A stretch of 64,000 nt of DNA from Sphaerochaeta globosa str. Buddy (GTDB lineage: Bacteria; Spirochaetota; Spirochaetia; Sphaerochaetales; Sphaerochaetaceae): assembly GCF_000190435.1 (NCBI RefSeq), contig NC_015152.1, forward strand, positions 1,680,458 to 1,744,457, written 5' to 3'. Below are positions 41,478 to 50,351 of the stretch, piece after piece (within the stretch, counting starts at the first letter, position 1; every line of letters begins with the position of its first letter). The notes beneath the pieces were generated by a model. The model did no database searches. It was not told the origin of the DNA and worked only from the letters and a program-made list of their open reading frames with translations. The position numbers and the translations under genes are program-made.

Positions 41478-42413
41478 TTACTGCAGGATACGCACTAGCG
41501 TACCCTCGGTCATCAGGCTCTGCCCTTGTACGATCAATGTATCCCCTACGACAAGACCAGTTGTAATCTGCACCTTGTCATCGACTTGCATGCCAACCTC
41601 TACATTCTTTTTCTGAGCGAGGCCGTTTGAGTCGACGGTATATACATAGGCTTGGTTGCCAAGGTACAGCAAGGAGGAACGAGGGATGGCAAGAACCTGT
41701 TCAAGGCGCTCGGTAAAGAGGACTACCGAGGGGAACATGCCACTTTTCACCTTGCCTTCGGGATCCTGCAACTTCAAGGCAATTTCCAAGGTTCTGGTAG
41801 CAGGATTGAGGACAGGGCTGAGCCGTATCACCTCTGCTTGGAATACCTGATCGTCAAATGCCTTAAAGGAAAGCTCGGCTTTCGTCCCGATGCCCACCGT
41901 TCCAATGTGCCGCTCGGCAATATCCAACACAACTTCCAAATCCTCAAGCAGTCCAATACGGGCAATAGGAGCTTGCATGGAGACGTTCGAGCCTTGGACG
42001 AACGGCAACAACAGGATGGTTCCTGCAACCGGAGCCTTTATTACACTTTGCTTGTACGTAACACCGGCCCGGGAGGGGTCGACGGTTCCAAGAACCTGAT
42101 CCTTCTCCACCCGCTGTCCGAGTGAAACAGAAAGCGTGGTAAGCGTTCCGTTGACTTCGCTGTATACATCAATGGAGGAAGGGTCGACGACGTTGCCGTT
42201 ACCTACAATGGTATTCTGAAGGTCAACGAGCTGTACATCCATAACCCGGACACTCACTTCAACAGGGCCCTCATCAGTTGTGGCCACTACCGTTGCCTTA
42301 TTATTCTTCAGGTACTGAAAGGGATTTATCACCACCAAAGCGGTGGCAAGGATGATAAGAACAATAAGGACGATCAGTCCTGCAATATGCTTTTTGGAAT
42401 GGTGCTGCTTCAT
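41478..42413 (-). CDS. RND efflux periplasmic adaptor (membrane fusion protein)
   Basis: 311 residues. An N-terminal anchor helix (IAGLIVLIVLIILATALVVI) is followed by a lipoyl/barrel-sandwich hybrid split around a very short hairpin (LGQRVEKDQVLGTVDPSRAG, then VIKAPVAGTILLL), a beta-barrel and a membrane-proximal domain (ALKLQDPEGKVKSGMFP). It links the RND pump to TolC. It starts 2 bases after the TolC-like gene stop. The missing long alpha-hairpin is notable but common in this subtype. Confidence 0.9.
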   Translation of the reverse strand: MKQHHSKKHIAGLIVLIVLIILATALVVINPFQYLKNNKATVVATTDEGPVEVSVRVMDVQLVDLQNTIVGNGNVVDPSSIDVYSEVNGTLTTLSVSLGQRVEKDQVLGTVDPSRAGVTYKQSVIKAPVAGTILLLPFVQGSNVSMQAPIARIGLLEDLEVVLDIAERHIGTVGIGTKAELSFKAFDDQVFQAEVIRLSPVLNPATRTLEIALKLQDPEGKVKSGMFPSVVLFTERLEQVLAIPRSSLLYLGNQAYVYTVDSNGLAQKKNVEVGMQVDDKVQITTGLVVGDTLIVQGQSLMTEGTLVRILQ

Positions 42414-42415
42414 AC

Positions 42416-43723
42416 TTAGATCAACTCCTTCGTGCGATACTCATGTTGGATATTCAAATCATAAATAAGGTCTATCAGGGAGGAAACGTATTGGAACTGG
42501 AGGGAGAGTACCTGCTGGCGGGCTCCCAAGAGGTTGTTCTGAGCTTCCTCAAGTGCAACAGAGCCGATATACCCACTTTCATACTGTATATGGTTCATGA
42601 TGTAGACTTTCTCGGTAAGCTCTAAACTTTGTTGGGCCAGTTGTGCCTGACTTGAGAGCATGTTCAAATTCTGTACCTTCCCCACTACACTCACCTCAAG
42701 CTGCTTTACTGCCTGTTGACGCTGAAGCGCCAGCTTTTGCAAAGAATCGTCGAGCTTGGCAAGCCCAACCTTGGTACGGGAATTCGGTATGAACCCATCC
42801 AGGGGGATGCTAAGAGCAATCGTATACATACTGGAATCACTGAAATCACTTACCGGATTCATCTCATTCCACAAAGACATTTCATAAGTGCCTTTTATCA
42901 TTATTGTAGGAAGCAGTGCCTGCTGACTGTTCAAGTCTATTGTAGTCCTCAGCTGAGCCATATTCAAATCAAGCAAGGCTATCGAATAACTCTTTTGGAG
43001 GTACTCTTTCAAATCCTGCACCTCAAGCTCTTTTATCAAGGCCGGGATTTCACCCTCTACCGAAAGTTCTTCATCGAGCTCCATACCCAGCATTGCTTTC
43101 AAGGAGAGAAGGTTCGAAGCATATTGATTTGTTGCCTGTTGCAGGGAGGGCTTCAGCCTTTCACTTGCGAGCTGGCTGGTAAGAACCTCAAGCTCCGAAG
43201 CAAAGCCTTGTTCATACTTGAGTGTCACTTCTTCATATTGCTTCTGGGCAAGTTCAAGATTTGCCTGCTGTACAGCTATATTCTGCTCTTCCATCACTAG
43301 ATAGTAGAACAGCTTTGTGATGGTACGCTCCACCTCGGCCTTTGCCTGCTCATAGCTGACCTGTTGAATCTGATACCCAATCTGATAGGAATCCATCTGG
43401 CTTTTCACTGCTGGATTAAGGGTAAGAGTTGCAGAAAGGCTGAATCCAAGCCCTGTATTTATGGCAGAAGACCCTGGTGAAGCTTTGAATACAGGAGTAG
43501 TCCCCGCATTGGAAAGAGAAAGGGAAAGGGAGGGAATAAACAGATTCCATGATGTATCGACATCACGCTTGGCTGCATTCACATCGATGGACGTGCTGGC
43601 AAGCGAGAGATTGTTGGCGCGCCCCATTTGCATGGCTTCTTCCAATGTAATGGCAGATAATGCAGAGAGGGGGAATAAGAGAAGCAGCAACAAAGTTGCC
43701 CGTATCAGTAGTTTCTTGGACAT
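42416..43723 (-). CDS. TolC-family outer-membrane efflux protein
   Basis: 435 residues. Signal peptide (LLLLLLFPLSALS) then two TolC half-repeats of long amphipathic helices rich in Gln, Ala and Leu (AKAEVERTITKLFYYLVMEEQ; LQKLALQRQQAVKQLEVSV). Forms the trimeric channel across the outer membrane. First gene of the operon tolC-adaptor-RND-PII-like-serine hydrolase (43723 to 36766), with gaps of 1 to 11 bases between genes. Confidence 0.9.
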   Translation of the reverse strand: MSKKLLIRATLLLLLLFPLSALSAITLEEAMQMGRANNLSLASTSIDVNAAKRDVDTSWNLFIPSLSLSLSNAGTTPVFKASPGSSAINTGLGFSLSATLTLNPAVKSQMDSYQIGYQIQQVSYEQAKAEVERTITKLFYYLVMEEQNIAVQQANLELAQKQYEEVTLKYEQGFASELEVLTSQLASERLKPSLQQATNQYASNLLSLKAMLGMELDEELSVEGEIPALIKELEVQDLKEYLQKSYSIALLDLNMAQLRTTIDLNSQQALLPTIMIKGTYEMSLWNEMNPVSDFSDSSMYTIALSIPLDGFIPNSRTKVGLAKLDDSLQKLALQRQQAVKQLEVSVVGKVQNLNMLSSQAQLAQQSLELTEKVYIMNHIQYESGYIGSVALEEAQNNLLGARQQVLSLQFQYVSSLIDLIYDLNIQHEYRTKELI

Positions 43724-43834
43724 AGATAATTCCTTTCAGTGGGAAACAAGCAAACAATACTCATGTCAAGAAAAAACGGCAACTGATAGGGCAGGAAATT
43801 GTAATAAAAATCAGAACTCTTGTAAGACCTTTCC

Positions 43835-44965
43835 TCATTCGCAGAGGTGAAATACTACTGAACGACCTTTAGTGTTGGTTTTCTTACTATCCATCTTTGC
43901 CTTGTACATGCTCATATCCAGATGGTGCAAAAATGCATCGAGGTCGGCATATTCTTTCAATTTCAAGGGTGCACACCCTGCGCTTATCGTAATGGAATCA
44001 GGAAAAATACCATTGGAATTTGAAGCAGAAAGCTTTTGCTCAAGCCGCTCATACATGGTAAGAATCTCCAGTTTGGGCAACTCGACAGTAAGCAATGCAA
44101 ACTCATCACCTCCATACCGGCTGACAACAGTCTGGGGAGGTGCAATTTGTTCTAATATACGAGCAACAAGAATCAGGGCCTCATCGCCTTTGGCATGACC
44201 GTAGGTATCATTGATAAACTTGAACCCATCGATATCCAAAAGAACAGCCCATTGTGGGTTCACCGCCCTCTTTTTGGCAAAAGCAAGGGTAGCCATTTTC
44301 TGGAAGTACCGCCTGTTGAACAACCCTGTGAGGTAATCGCGATTAACCTGACTGGCTTCAACATTGAAGAAAAGAATCAACAGCGAAATGGTAAGGCTTA
44401 CCCAAAGTATCTCTACACCAAAAAATGCAATTTGCAATACACCGGCAATGGCTACCGGAAAGGGGAATACCAACAAGGTATTAAAAATTTTGCGTTGCAA
44501 TTGGCTGTGGTGAGTAATCAAATACAGCGGACCGGCGAGTAAATAGGAGTAGTTGAATACAACCAATAAGGCGAAATACGGCCCTCTGCTATACACCGAC
44601 TGTTCATTGACCTGGAATAACCAGCCCGTGAGGGGACTTGCAATTGAGAGCACTGCATTGGCAAGCCAAGGCAGCAGGAGCAGAAGTATAAACTTTCTAC
44701 TACAACGCTTTCCTATTACTTGTTGTATATAGAGAAAATAAAATATTCCCGGTACTGGATTGAGCACATAGAACAGAAGGGAAATACCTGTTACTACCGG
44801 AGCAAGAAAAGCTCTGGGATAGACAATCCCCAGCACATCGATGGCTAGCTCGAGTGCCAATAAGGCGAAGTTGGTGGCACACAGAGCAAGGAACATACGT
44901 CCTTCAGTATCCAACTTGCCTTGCTGTTTGAAAAAGAAATAGACCAACACAAGGAGTACTATCAT
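43835..44965 (-). CDS. Membrane-bound GGDEF diguanylate cyclase
   Basis: The C-terminal ~160 residues form a GGDEF domain with DIDGFKFINDTYGH and an intact RYGGDEFALL active site, so it probably makes cyclic di-GMP. The N-terminal half has about seven hydrophobic segments. The start is uncertain: ATG 44965 opens directly into the first helix but lacks a ribosome site; the frame is open up to 45286, which would overlap the divergent cNMP-binding gene. I give the shortest form (376 residues). Sits divergently from that gene. Confidence 0.8.
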   Translation of the reverse strand: MIVLLVLVYFFFKQQGKLDTEGRMFLALCATNFALLALELAIDVLGIVYPRAFLAPVVTGISLLFYVLNPVPGIFYFLYIQQVIGKRCSRKFILLLLLPWLANAVLSIASPLTGWLFQVNEQSVYSRGPYFALLVVFNYSYLLAGPLYLITHHSQLQRKIFNTLLVFPFPVAIAGVLQIAFFGVEILWVSLTISLLILFFNVEASQVNRDYLTGLFNRRYFQKMATLAFAKKRAVNPQWAVLLDIDGFKFINDTYGHAKGDEALILVARILEQIAPPQTVVSRYGGDEFALLTVELPKLEILTMYERLEQKLSASNSNGIFPDSITISAGCAPLKLKEYADLDAFLHHLDMSMYKAKMDSKKTNTKGRSVVFHLCE

Positions 44966-45200
44966 GCCAAGGATATTATTCTGAAGGTAATAGACTATCA
45001 GAGGGGGCCTCCTTTGCTGCACTTGTACGTGTTGATATGCTCTCTTTTCTTCATAGAGTACTGCACCATGGCCTGCAAGTCTACAATTGATGGAATACTC
45101 TGCCGGTAATTGCTTATGTATAGAAAAGGTTTGTACTCTTTTACTAGAAATAAACGGGCAAGAAACTTGCGCCGGCATTCCATCGCCTGTACGATTAAGC

Positions 45201-45701
45201 ATGAGCGAATGCACAGTAGCAAATGAATTTCTTTGCAAGCACAGTATGTTTGGGGGATTGCAGGATGATGAACTCTTGCTGATCAAGAGTTATCTACAGG
45301 AGCATACCTATCCCCAGAATACTGTTATCCTGCAACAAGGGCAGAGCAACAACAGTGTGCACTTTATCGTCGAAGGTGAGGTAGCCATAGTTCGCCAAGC
45401 CGAGACGAGCAAAAAGCAGAGTAGAATCATTACCACCCTGCACAAAGGAGACTCATTTGGTGAGATGGAACTCATCGACATCCAAAGTTGTGCGGCATCG
45501 GTAATCAGTTTGACTGAAACTCATATCATCACGCTATCGAATAAGGATCTGTATCAGATTTCTTTACAAAACCTGAAGACCTATACCATGCTCATTCTCA
45601 ATCTTGCTCGAGATATCAGCCGAAGGCTTCGTTCAGCCGATGAAATGCTCGCATTGTCGAAGAACCGCTCTACGCTTGGGCCTGCTTCTTCATCCTTGTA
45701 A
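45201..45701 (+). CDS. Stand-alone cyclic-nucleotide-binding (Crp-type) domain protein
   Basis: 166 residues from ATG 45201. One cNMP-binding beta-roll: FGGLQDDELLLIKSYL, then TVILQQGQSNNSVHFIVEGEVAIV, GDSFGEMELID (phosphate-binding cassette region) and a C-terminal helix. There is no winged-helix DNA-binding domain, so it is not a Crp-like transcription factor; it may sense a nucleotide and act on a partner. Its 3' end overlaps the convergent MFS gene by 32 bases. The ribosome site is weak; the frame is open to 45087. Confidence 0.7.
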   Translation: MSECTVANEFLCKHSMFGGLQDDELLLIKSYLQEHTYPQNTVILQQGQSNNSVHFIVEGEVAIVRQAETSKKQSRIITTLHKGDSFGEMELIDIQSCAASVISLTETHIITLSNKDLYQISLQNLKTYTMLILNLARDISRRLRSADEMLALSKNRSTLGPASSSL

Positions 45702-46890
45702 GAAACAGCACCATCAGAATGGGGAAAATTGCTCCAATAAGCATACCGCTGCGCAGTGCTGATTCCTCAAGCGTAAGATGCTTGAGCCAGGGTGCCACTT
45801 TCACCAAGGAAGGAGTCACATCGGCGGTTAGTCCGATAAGCCAGGGTCCAAAGGCCGCTCCTGCATCACCGCCTGCGGCAAGGAAGGCGAACAAGGAAGA
45901 ACCTGCATACGGGAACCGGTTCGCTCCGTTGACTACGGAACCCGGCCACAGCAAACCGCTGCCAAGCCCGGCAAAAATACAAGCGATAAGGCTGATGATG
46001 GGAAGCGGACTGAAAGCCGCAACCAAATAGCAGGCAACACAAAGTACGCTACCAAAGAGCATTGCCTTATAGAGTGGGAATTTGTCGCCCCACGAGCCGT
46101 ACACAGCCCGTACCGTACCAAGCAAGAGAGCAAACAGGCACAATCCAACCAAGTCCCCTACTTCCTTGGAAAGGCCCAGTGACGATTCCACAAATGCACT
46201 GGTCCACTGGGACATGGAGACTTCGGTAGCTCCTCCCACAGCAATTCCCAACACGACAAAGAGAAAATACCGACTGCTGAGCAATTCACGGATTTTTGTA
46301 CGTTTCTCCTCGCTGACCGCTGGTGCAAGGGGAACACGTAGGAAGTTAAAAAAGTTTATCAGGGGAAATAGTGCCCATATGAGGACCAAAATCGGCCAAT
46401 TGCCGCGTCCAAAAAGCTTGATCATCACAGTTGTGCCAACAACTACTACGATGAACCCCCAAGCATAGAAGGAATGGAGCAGGCTCATCGCCTTCTCCTT
46501 GGAGTCATTGGGGATTGATTGGACAATGGCACTGAGCAATAGCTCGAACAACCCACCACCGATGGAATAGATAACGGTGGCAACCATTAATCCAAAATAC
46601 GGATTTCCAGGAAAAAGCCTGGGGGCAAAGGCCAGCAGCAAGAAGCCCAGAAAAGCCAAAAAATGCCCCAATGTGATAAAAGGCCTTACCCCCCACTTGT
46701 CCACCGGGCGGCTGAAGGCCAAATCAGTTACAATTTGAGTAAAGAAGTTGAGCAACGTCAACCTTCCGGCTTGCTCGAAGGTTATGCCAAATTCATGCAT
46801 GAAGGTCACATACAACAAGGGGGCAAGATTGCAGGTCAATGCCCCAACGAAGTTGCCCAGATAACAGGCGCGGATGGTTGCTCGATACAT
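45670..46890 (-). CDS. Major facilitator superfamily transporter
   Basis: 406 residues from ATG 46890 (MYRATIRACYL), with twelve hydrophobic segments in two halves. An MFS-A-like loop (LAFSRPVDKWGVRPFI) links helices 2 and 3, and a second copy (VRAVYGSWGDKFPLYKAML) the corresponding helices of the second half. The N-terminal half resembles sugar/FucP-like permeases (IGGGLFELLLSAIVQSIP). A TTG at 46914 is an alternative start. Substrate unknown. Confidence 0.85.
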   Translation of the reverse strand: MYRATIRACYLGNFVGALTCNLAPLLYVTFMHEFGITFEQAGRLTLLNFFTQIVTDLAFSRPVDKWGVRPFITLGHFLAFLGFLLLAFAPRLFPGNPYFGLMVATVIYSIGGGLFELLLSAIVQSIPNDSKEKAMSLLHSFYAWGFIVVVVGTTVMIKLFGRGNWPILVLIWALFPLINFFNFLRVPLAPAVSEEKRTKIRELLSSRYFLFVVLGIAVGGATEVSMSQWTSAFVESSLGLSKEVGDLVGLCLFALLLGTVRAVYGSWGDKFPLYKAMLFGSVLCVACYLVAAFSPLPIISLIACIFAGLGSGLLWPGSVVNGANRFPYAGSSLFAFLAAGGDAGAAFGPWLIGLTADVTPSLVKVAPWLKHLTLEESALRSGMLIGAIFPILMVLFLTRMKKQAQA

Positions 46891-46928
46891 GAAGCAGAGT
46901 ATACGACAAGCCAAAAGAAAAAGGAACC

Positions 46929-49900
46929 TTAATTCTCGATATCCAGACTCTTCAGGTACCGATGTACAAGACCATACTCATCACTATCCACTCGCATTTG
47001 TGGGTTGTCCAAACAGAGCCGATTCAAAATCTCAGATAGAGGATACATCTGGTCAGCGGTAGAGAATGCATGTTCTTCCATGTAGGTTAGCAGGGTATCC
47101 TTTGCACTGTCCCTGAAACCCTTCAACGACTTATTCTCGATAGCCGCCAGTACGTCATTACCGGTTCTGCGCTCTTCTTGGAGAAATACCTGCAGATTCT
47201 CATAGTAGGTGGTGCTGCGGTTCAGTTTCAGATTCTCATCAGAGGCATCATGCACGGTAAACACCCTGGGTCTTCCGATGATTGCCAAAGCCTGGGCTTT
47301 AGCCAAGAGTTCAAACCGACTTTGGTAAGGCTGTCCTACACGCTCCGCTTGACCGGCAGTTGCAAACCCTCGACTAAGAAGCTGTTCCAATTCACGGCTC
47401 TCGTTGCAGAGAAACCAACTGGATATACCCCCGACCGGTTCATGAAGCTGTGGAGCACAAACCCCAAGAGCTTTTGCATACTCCTGATAATCCTCAACCA
47501 GCTCGATAATCGGTGTACGCTCAACCTTTACCGCGGTAAAGGGACTTTCCTGCAAGCGATACTTACGCTTCTCGTCCTCCAACCTGATCACTTCCAGTTT
47601 GCCTTGTGCAACTTCCTTGAGCTTTATTACCTCATCCATTTGGGCGGTGCAATAAAACACCTGTCTGTCCTTGGCAATCTCAACAATTGCCTGGGCTATC
47701 GACATCGACCTCTGATCATCACTATTGGCCATCAGCTCATCGAAGAATATAGGGAAATGGTACTCGCTGCCGCTTTCAAGCATTTCCAAAAAAGCCATCC
47801 TCACTGCAAATAATACTTGCACACGGGTACCACTTGAAAGCTCGGAAAGAGAAAAACTGCGATTCAGCGTTGTATCCAGGGCAGTGAACGTTCCATTGCC
47901 CATACCAAGGGAGAATCGGTTTGCGGTAATACGCAGTAGCCACATACCGGCACGCTTGAGAACCTGAGGTACATACGTAGATTCAGTCTGTTGTTTAATT
48001 TCCTCAAAGAACAGTGAAACCATGCGTTGCTGGACTTCCTTGGCCCTCTGCTGTTGTAACGCATCCTTGGCCGTCTCATAGGCAAAGAGAGCTTCCTCCA
48101 ATTTGGTATCGGAGCAGAGCATGGAAAAGCGTTCCTGCTTCTTGGCCTTTTCCACCTCAACATTCTGCAAGTAGGCAATGTCCTGCTCTGTTTGCTGCAA
48201 GGCTTGCGTTATGTACTCGTAGGTTGTCTCATCCGCACGCTGCCCTACCTCTGCTGAAAATCCATCGAGCAGAAGTTTCACAGCCCGCATCTGGTCTAAA
48301 AGCCCGCGGTACTCGCCATAATTCTGTTGGAGCATTTGCAGACCCTGCAAATCGTGCAAATCCAGTTCGAACTTTGCATACAAAGCTTGGAGATTCGCCT
48401 CTGCGTCCTCTACCTTTTTCTGCTCACGCTTGCGTTGGTTTTCCAAAGCGTCCAAGCGTTCTTGCAAATTCTTTGCACTGCGTAAGTTTTCAGCAAGCTG
48501 TGAAGCGCGTGCACGAATATCGATACGCTGTTCATCAGGTAGCTCGCAGAGAACTGCTAGATCTGAAGTTTCAGCTTGCAGTTCTTTCTGAAGGTCTAGG
48601 AAAGTTTCGCTAGTTTGTTGGACTTTGCTTAACAATACCAGCCAATCTTTCAACTGGGAGGAAAAATTGAAGAATTGGGAACCTTGCAACATAGGTTCGC
48701 CGGTGAGATGCAGTTCACTACTTGCCTCATTCCAGGCTTTTAGCCATGCCTCATGGGCATGCTTTGCATCCTCATACGCCTGTTTTACGTTCCGTCTCTT
48801 TTCATTCTCCAATGCAATCTGTCCAACGGCCGAAATTCGGGCAACTACGGTTCCAAGCAGAGCCGATAGGCCTTCGAGATCGAACGAGTCCAGACCAAAC
48901 GAAAGCTTTTGCTTTTCGAGTTGCCCTTGATAGGTATCTAGCAAGCCTTTCAGGGAACGATACTCTTCATTCGTTGTTTTCTTGGTAATGAAAAGCAAGA
49001 AACCAGCTAGCAAGGCTGTACCAAGAAATCCCAACCCGGGTGAAAATACAAGCCCAAGAATCGATCCAAGAACAGAAAGCACACTCGCCCCAACTATCAG
49101 GGGCCATCGTTGATACGGCTTTGTCTTTTGTAGTGATTGCAGCTTGGCCAGGGTTTTGATGCACAGCAGCAAGGTTGTTTTCAGTTCCAGCAACTTCTCC
49201 GGCTCAGATGCATCAAGGGCGACTATCTCGCCTGCCTCACGATAGGTTGCCTCTGTAAGGGCAAGATTGCAACGTAGGGGTTCACAGGCATGCATAAGCT
49301 CGGTCAGCTTTGTCACCATGGTTTGGAGACTTGTTTGCTCGGGAGCCTTTGCAACCAGCCATGCAAGTTGTTCTTCCCACGTCATTAAAGCTTCTTGTGC
49401 AGCTTGTGCATCCTTTTTGGCCGAACGTACCTGAGCCTCTAAATCCTTTATAGCATCGAGTCGATGTGCGATCATGCTGAGCAGGTCATTGTTTTGCTGG
49501 AAAGCCGGAGAGAGATGCAAATCGCTCAGTTTTTGAGAATCGGATTCGATCGAGTGCACCACCTCGCTCAGTGTGTCCTTAGCCTGCTTTAGCGTCTTTT
49601 CCAAAGCAAGTACATCATCCAAGGTATGTTCGCCTAGGTTGGCGAGTCTTTGGTCATAGGAGTCCAGGCGGGTATGTAATGTCTGCTGTTCTGCTTTCTG
49701 AAGCAGGTATGCTTGTACAGCCTTCTGATGGTTCAGTAGTTGGGTCAGCTTCGGCAACCGCAGCAATTCCTTTTCCAACTCCCTGATTTCATCCTTTATA
49801 GTGGCATTCACCAACAGCTCGGTACGTGCCTGAGCAACCGCATCGTAGGTCTCTTTTACCCGTTTGGCCAGTTGGATACGGCCATTGGAAAAAGAAGATA

Positions 49901-50351
49901 GGCCTTCTGCATTGTGTAACGCTTGTTGTAAGTCGATACCTCCTTGCATCTCTTTTTGGATAGCTTGGAGAAATACGGAGTTGGAGCTTTCTTTTTCCAA
50001 CAGCTCGTGCAGGGGAAACCAATAGGCTTCTGCATACTCATCGTTTCTTCCGGGAAGGAGGGTCTGTTCCCCAGTGTCCAGCCGTTTTTGTACGAGTTTG
50101 CCTTGAGAAAGAGACAGATGCCAACGTTGTTCACCTGATACGAGTGTGGCCTCCGCTTCTACGTTTTTCTGCTGTTCCGTTGCGTACAAGAGTGAACGCA
50201 GAGAGCGGACCAAGGTAGTTTTTCCAACTCCGTTGGGTCCATAGACAACGTTCAGGCCGCTATGAAATGGAGGAGGATCGGGAAATGTATGACTGGGAAA
50301 GCCGGGTGCACGAAAAAGCGAGAAAGAGGTGAACTGATGTTGCTTTTCCAT
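46929..50351 (-). CDS. YhaN/SbcC-like AAA ATPase with membrane hairpin and C-terminal extension
   Basis: 1140 residues of the SMC/Rad50-like class. Walker A GPNGVGKT (38-45); two long coiled-coil arms (~160-410 and ~460-780); between them a hydrophobic pair (~416-456), as in Bacillus YhaN. The signature is ELSSGTRVQ (~837-845) and Walker B is FPIFFDELM (Asp871, Glu872). The usual protein ends near 930; here ~210 further residues follow, of a separate unrecognised domain. Its ATG overlaps the stop of the phosphoesterase gene by one base (TAATG). Together they probably form a DNA-end nuclease complex (YhaO-YhaN/SbcD-SbcC type). Confidence 0.8.
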   Translation of the reverse strand: MEKQHQFTSFSLFRAPGFPSHTFPDPPPFHSGLNVVYGPNGVGKTTLVRSLRSLLYATEQQKNVEAEATLVSGEQRWHLSLSQGKLVQKRLDTGEQTLLPGRNDEYAEAYWFPLHELLEKESSNSVFLQAIQKEMQGGIDLQQALHNAEGLSSFSNGRIQLAKRVKETYDAVAQARTELLVNATIKDEIRELEKELLRLPKLTQLLNHQKAVQAYLLQKAEQQTLHTRLDSYDQRLANLGEHTLDDVLALEKTLKQAKDTLSEVVHSIESDSQKLSDLHLSPAFQQNNDLLSMIAHRLDAIKDLEAQVRSAKKDAQAAQEALMTWEEQLAWLVAKAPEQTSLQTMVTKLTELMHACEPLRCNLALTEATYREAGEIVALDASEPEKLLELKTTLLLCIKTLAKLQSLQKTKPYQRWPLIVGASVLSVLGSILGLVFSPGLGFLGTALLAGFLLFITKKTTNEEYRSLKGLLDTYQGQLEKQKLSFGLDSFDLEGLSALLGTVVARISAVGQIALENEKRRNVKQAYEDAKHAHEAWLKAWNEASSELHLTGEPMLQGSQFFNFSSQLKDWLVLLSKVQQTSETFLDLQKELQAETSDLAVLCELPDEQRIDIRARASQLAENLRSAKNLQERLDALENQRKREQKKVEDAEANLQALYAKFELDLHDLQGLQMLQQNYGEYRGLLDQMRAVKLLLDGFSAEVGQRADETTYEYITQALQQTEQDIAYLQNVEVEKAKKQERFSMLCSDTKLEEALFAYETAKDALQQQRAKEVQQRMVSLFFEEIKQQTESTYVPQVLKRAGMWLLRITANRFSLGMGNGTFTALDTTLNRSFSLSELSSGTRVQVLFAVRMAFLEMLESGSEYHFPIFFDELMANSDDQRSMSIAQAIVEIAKDRQVFYCTAQMDEVIKLKEVAQGKLEVIRLEDEKRKYRLQESPFTAVKVERTPIIELVEDYQEYAKALGVCAPQLHEPVGGISSWFLCNESRELEQLLSRGFATAGQAERVGQPYQSRFELLAKAQALAIIGRPRVFTVHDASDENLKLNRSTTYYENLQVFLQEERRTGNDVLAAIENKSLKGFRDSAKDTLLTYMEEHAFSTADQMYPLSEILNRLCLDNPQMRVDSDEYGLVHRYLKSLDIEN

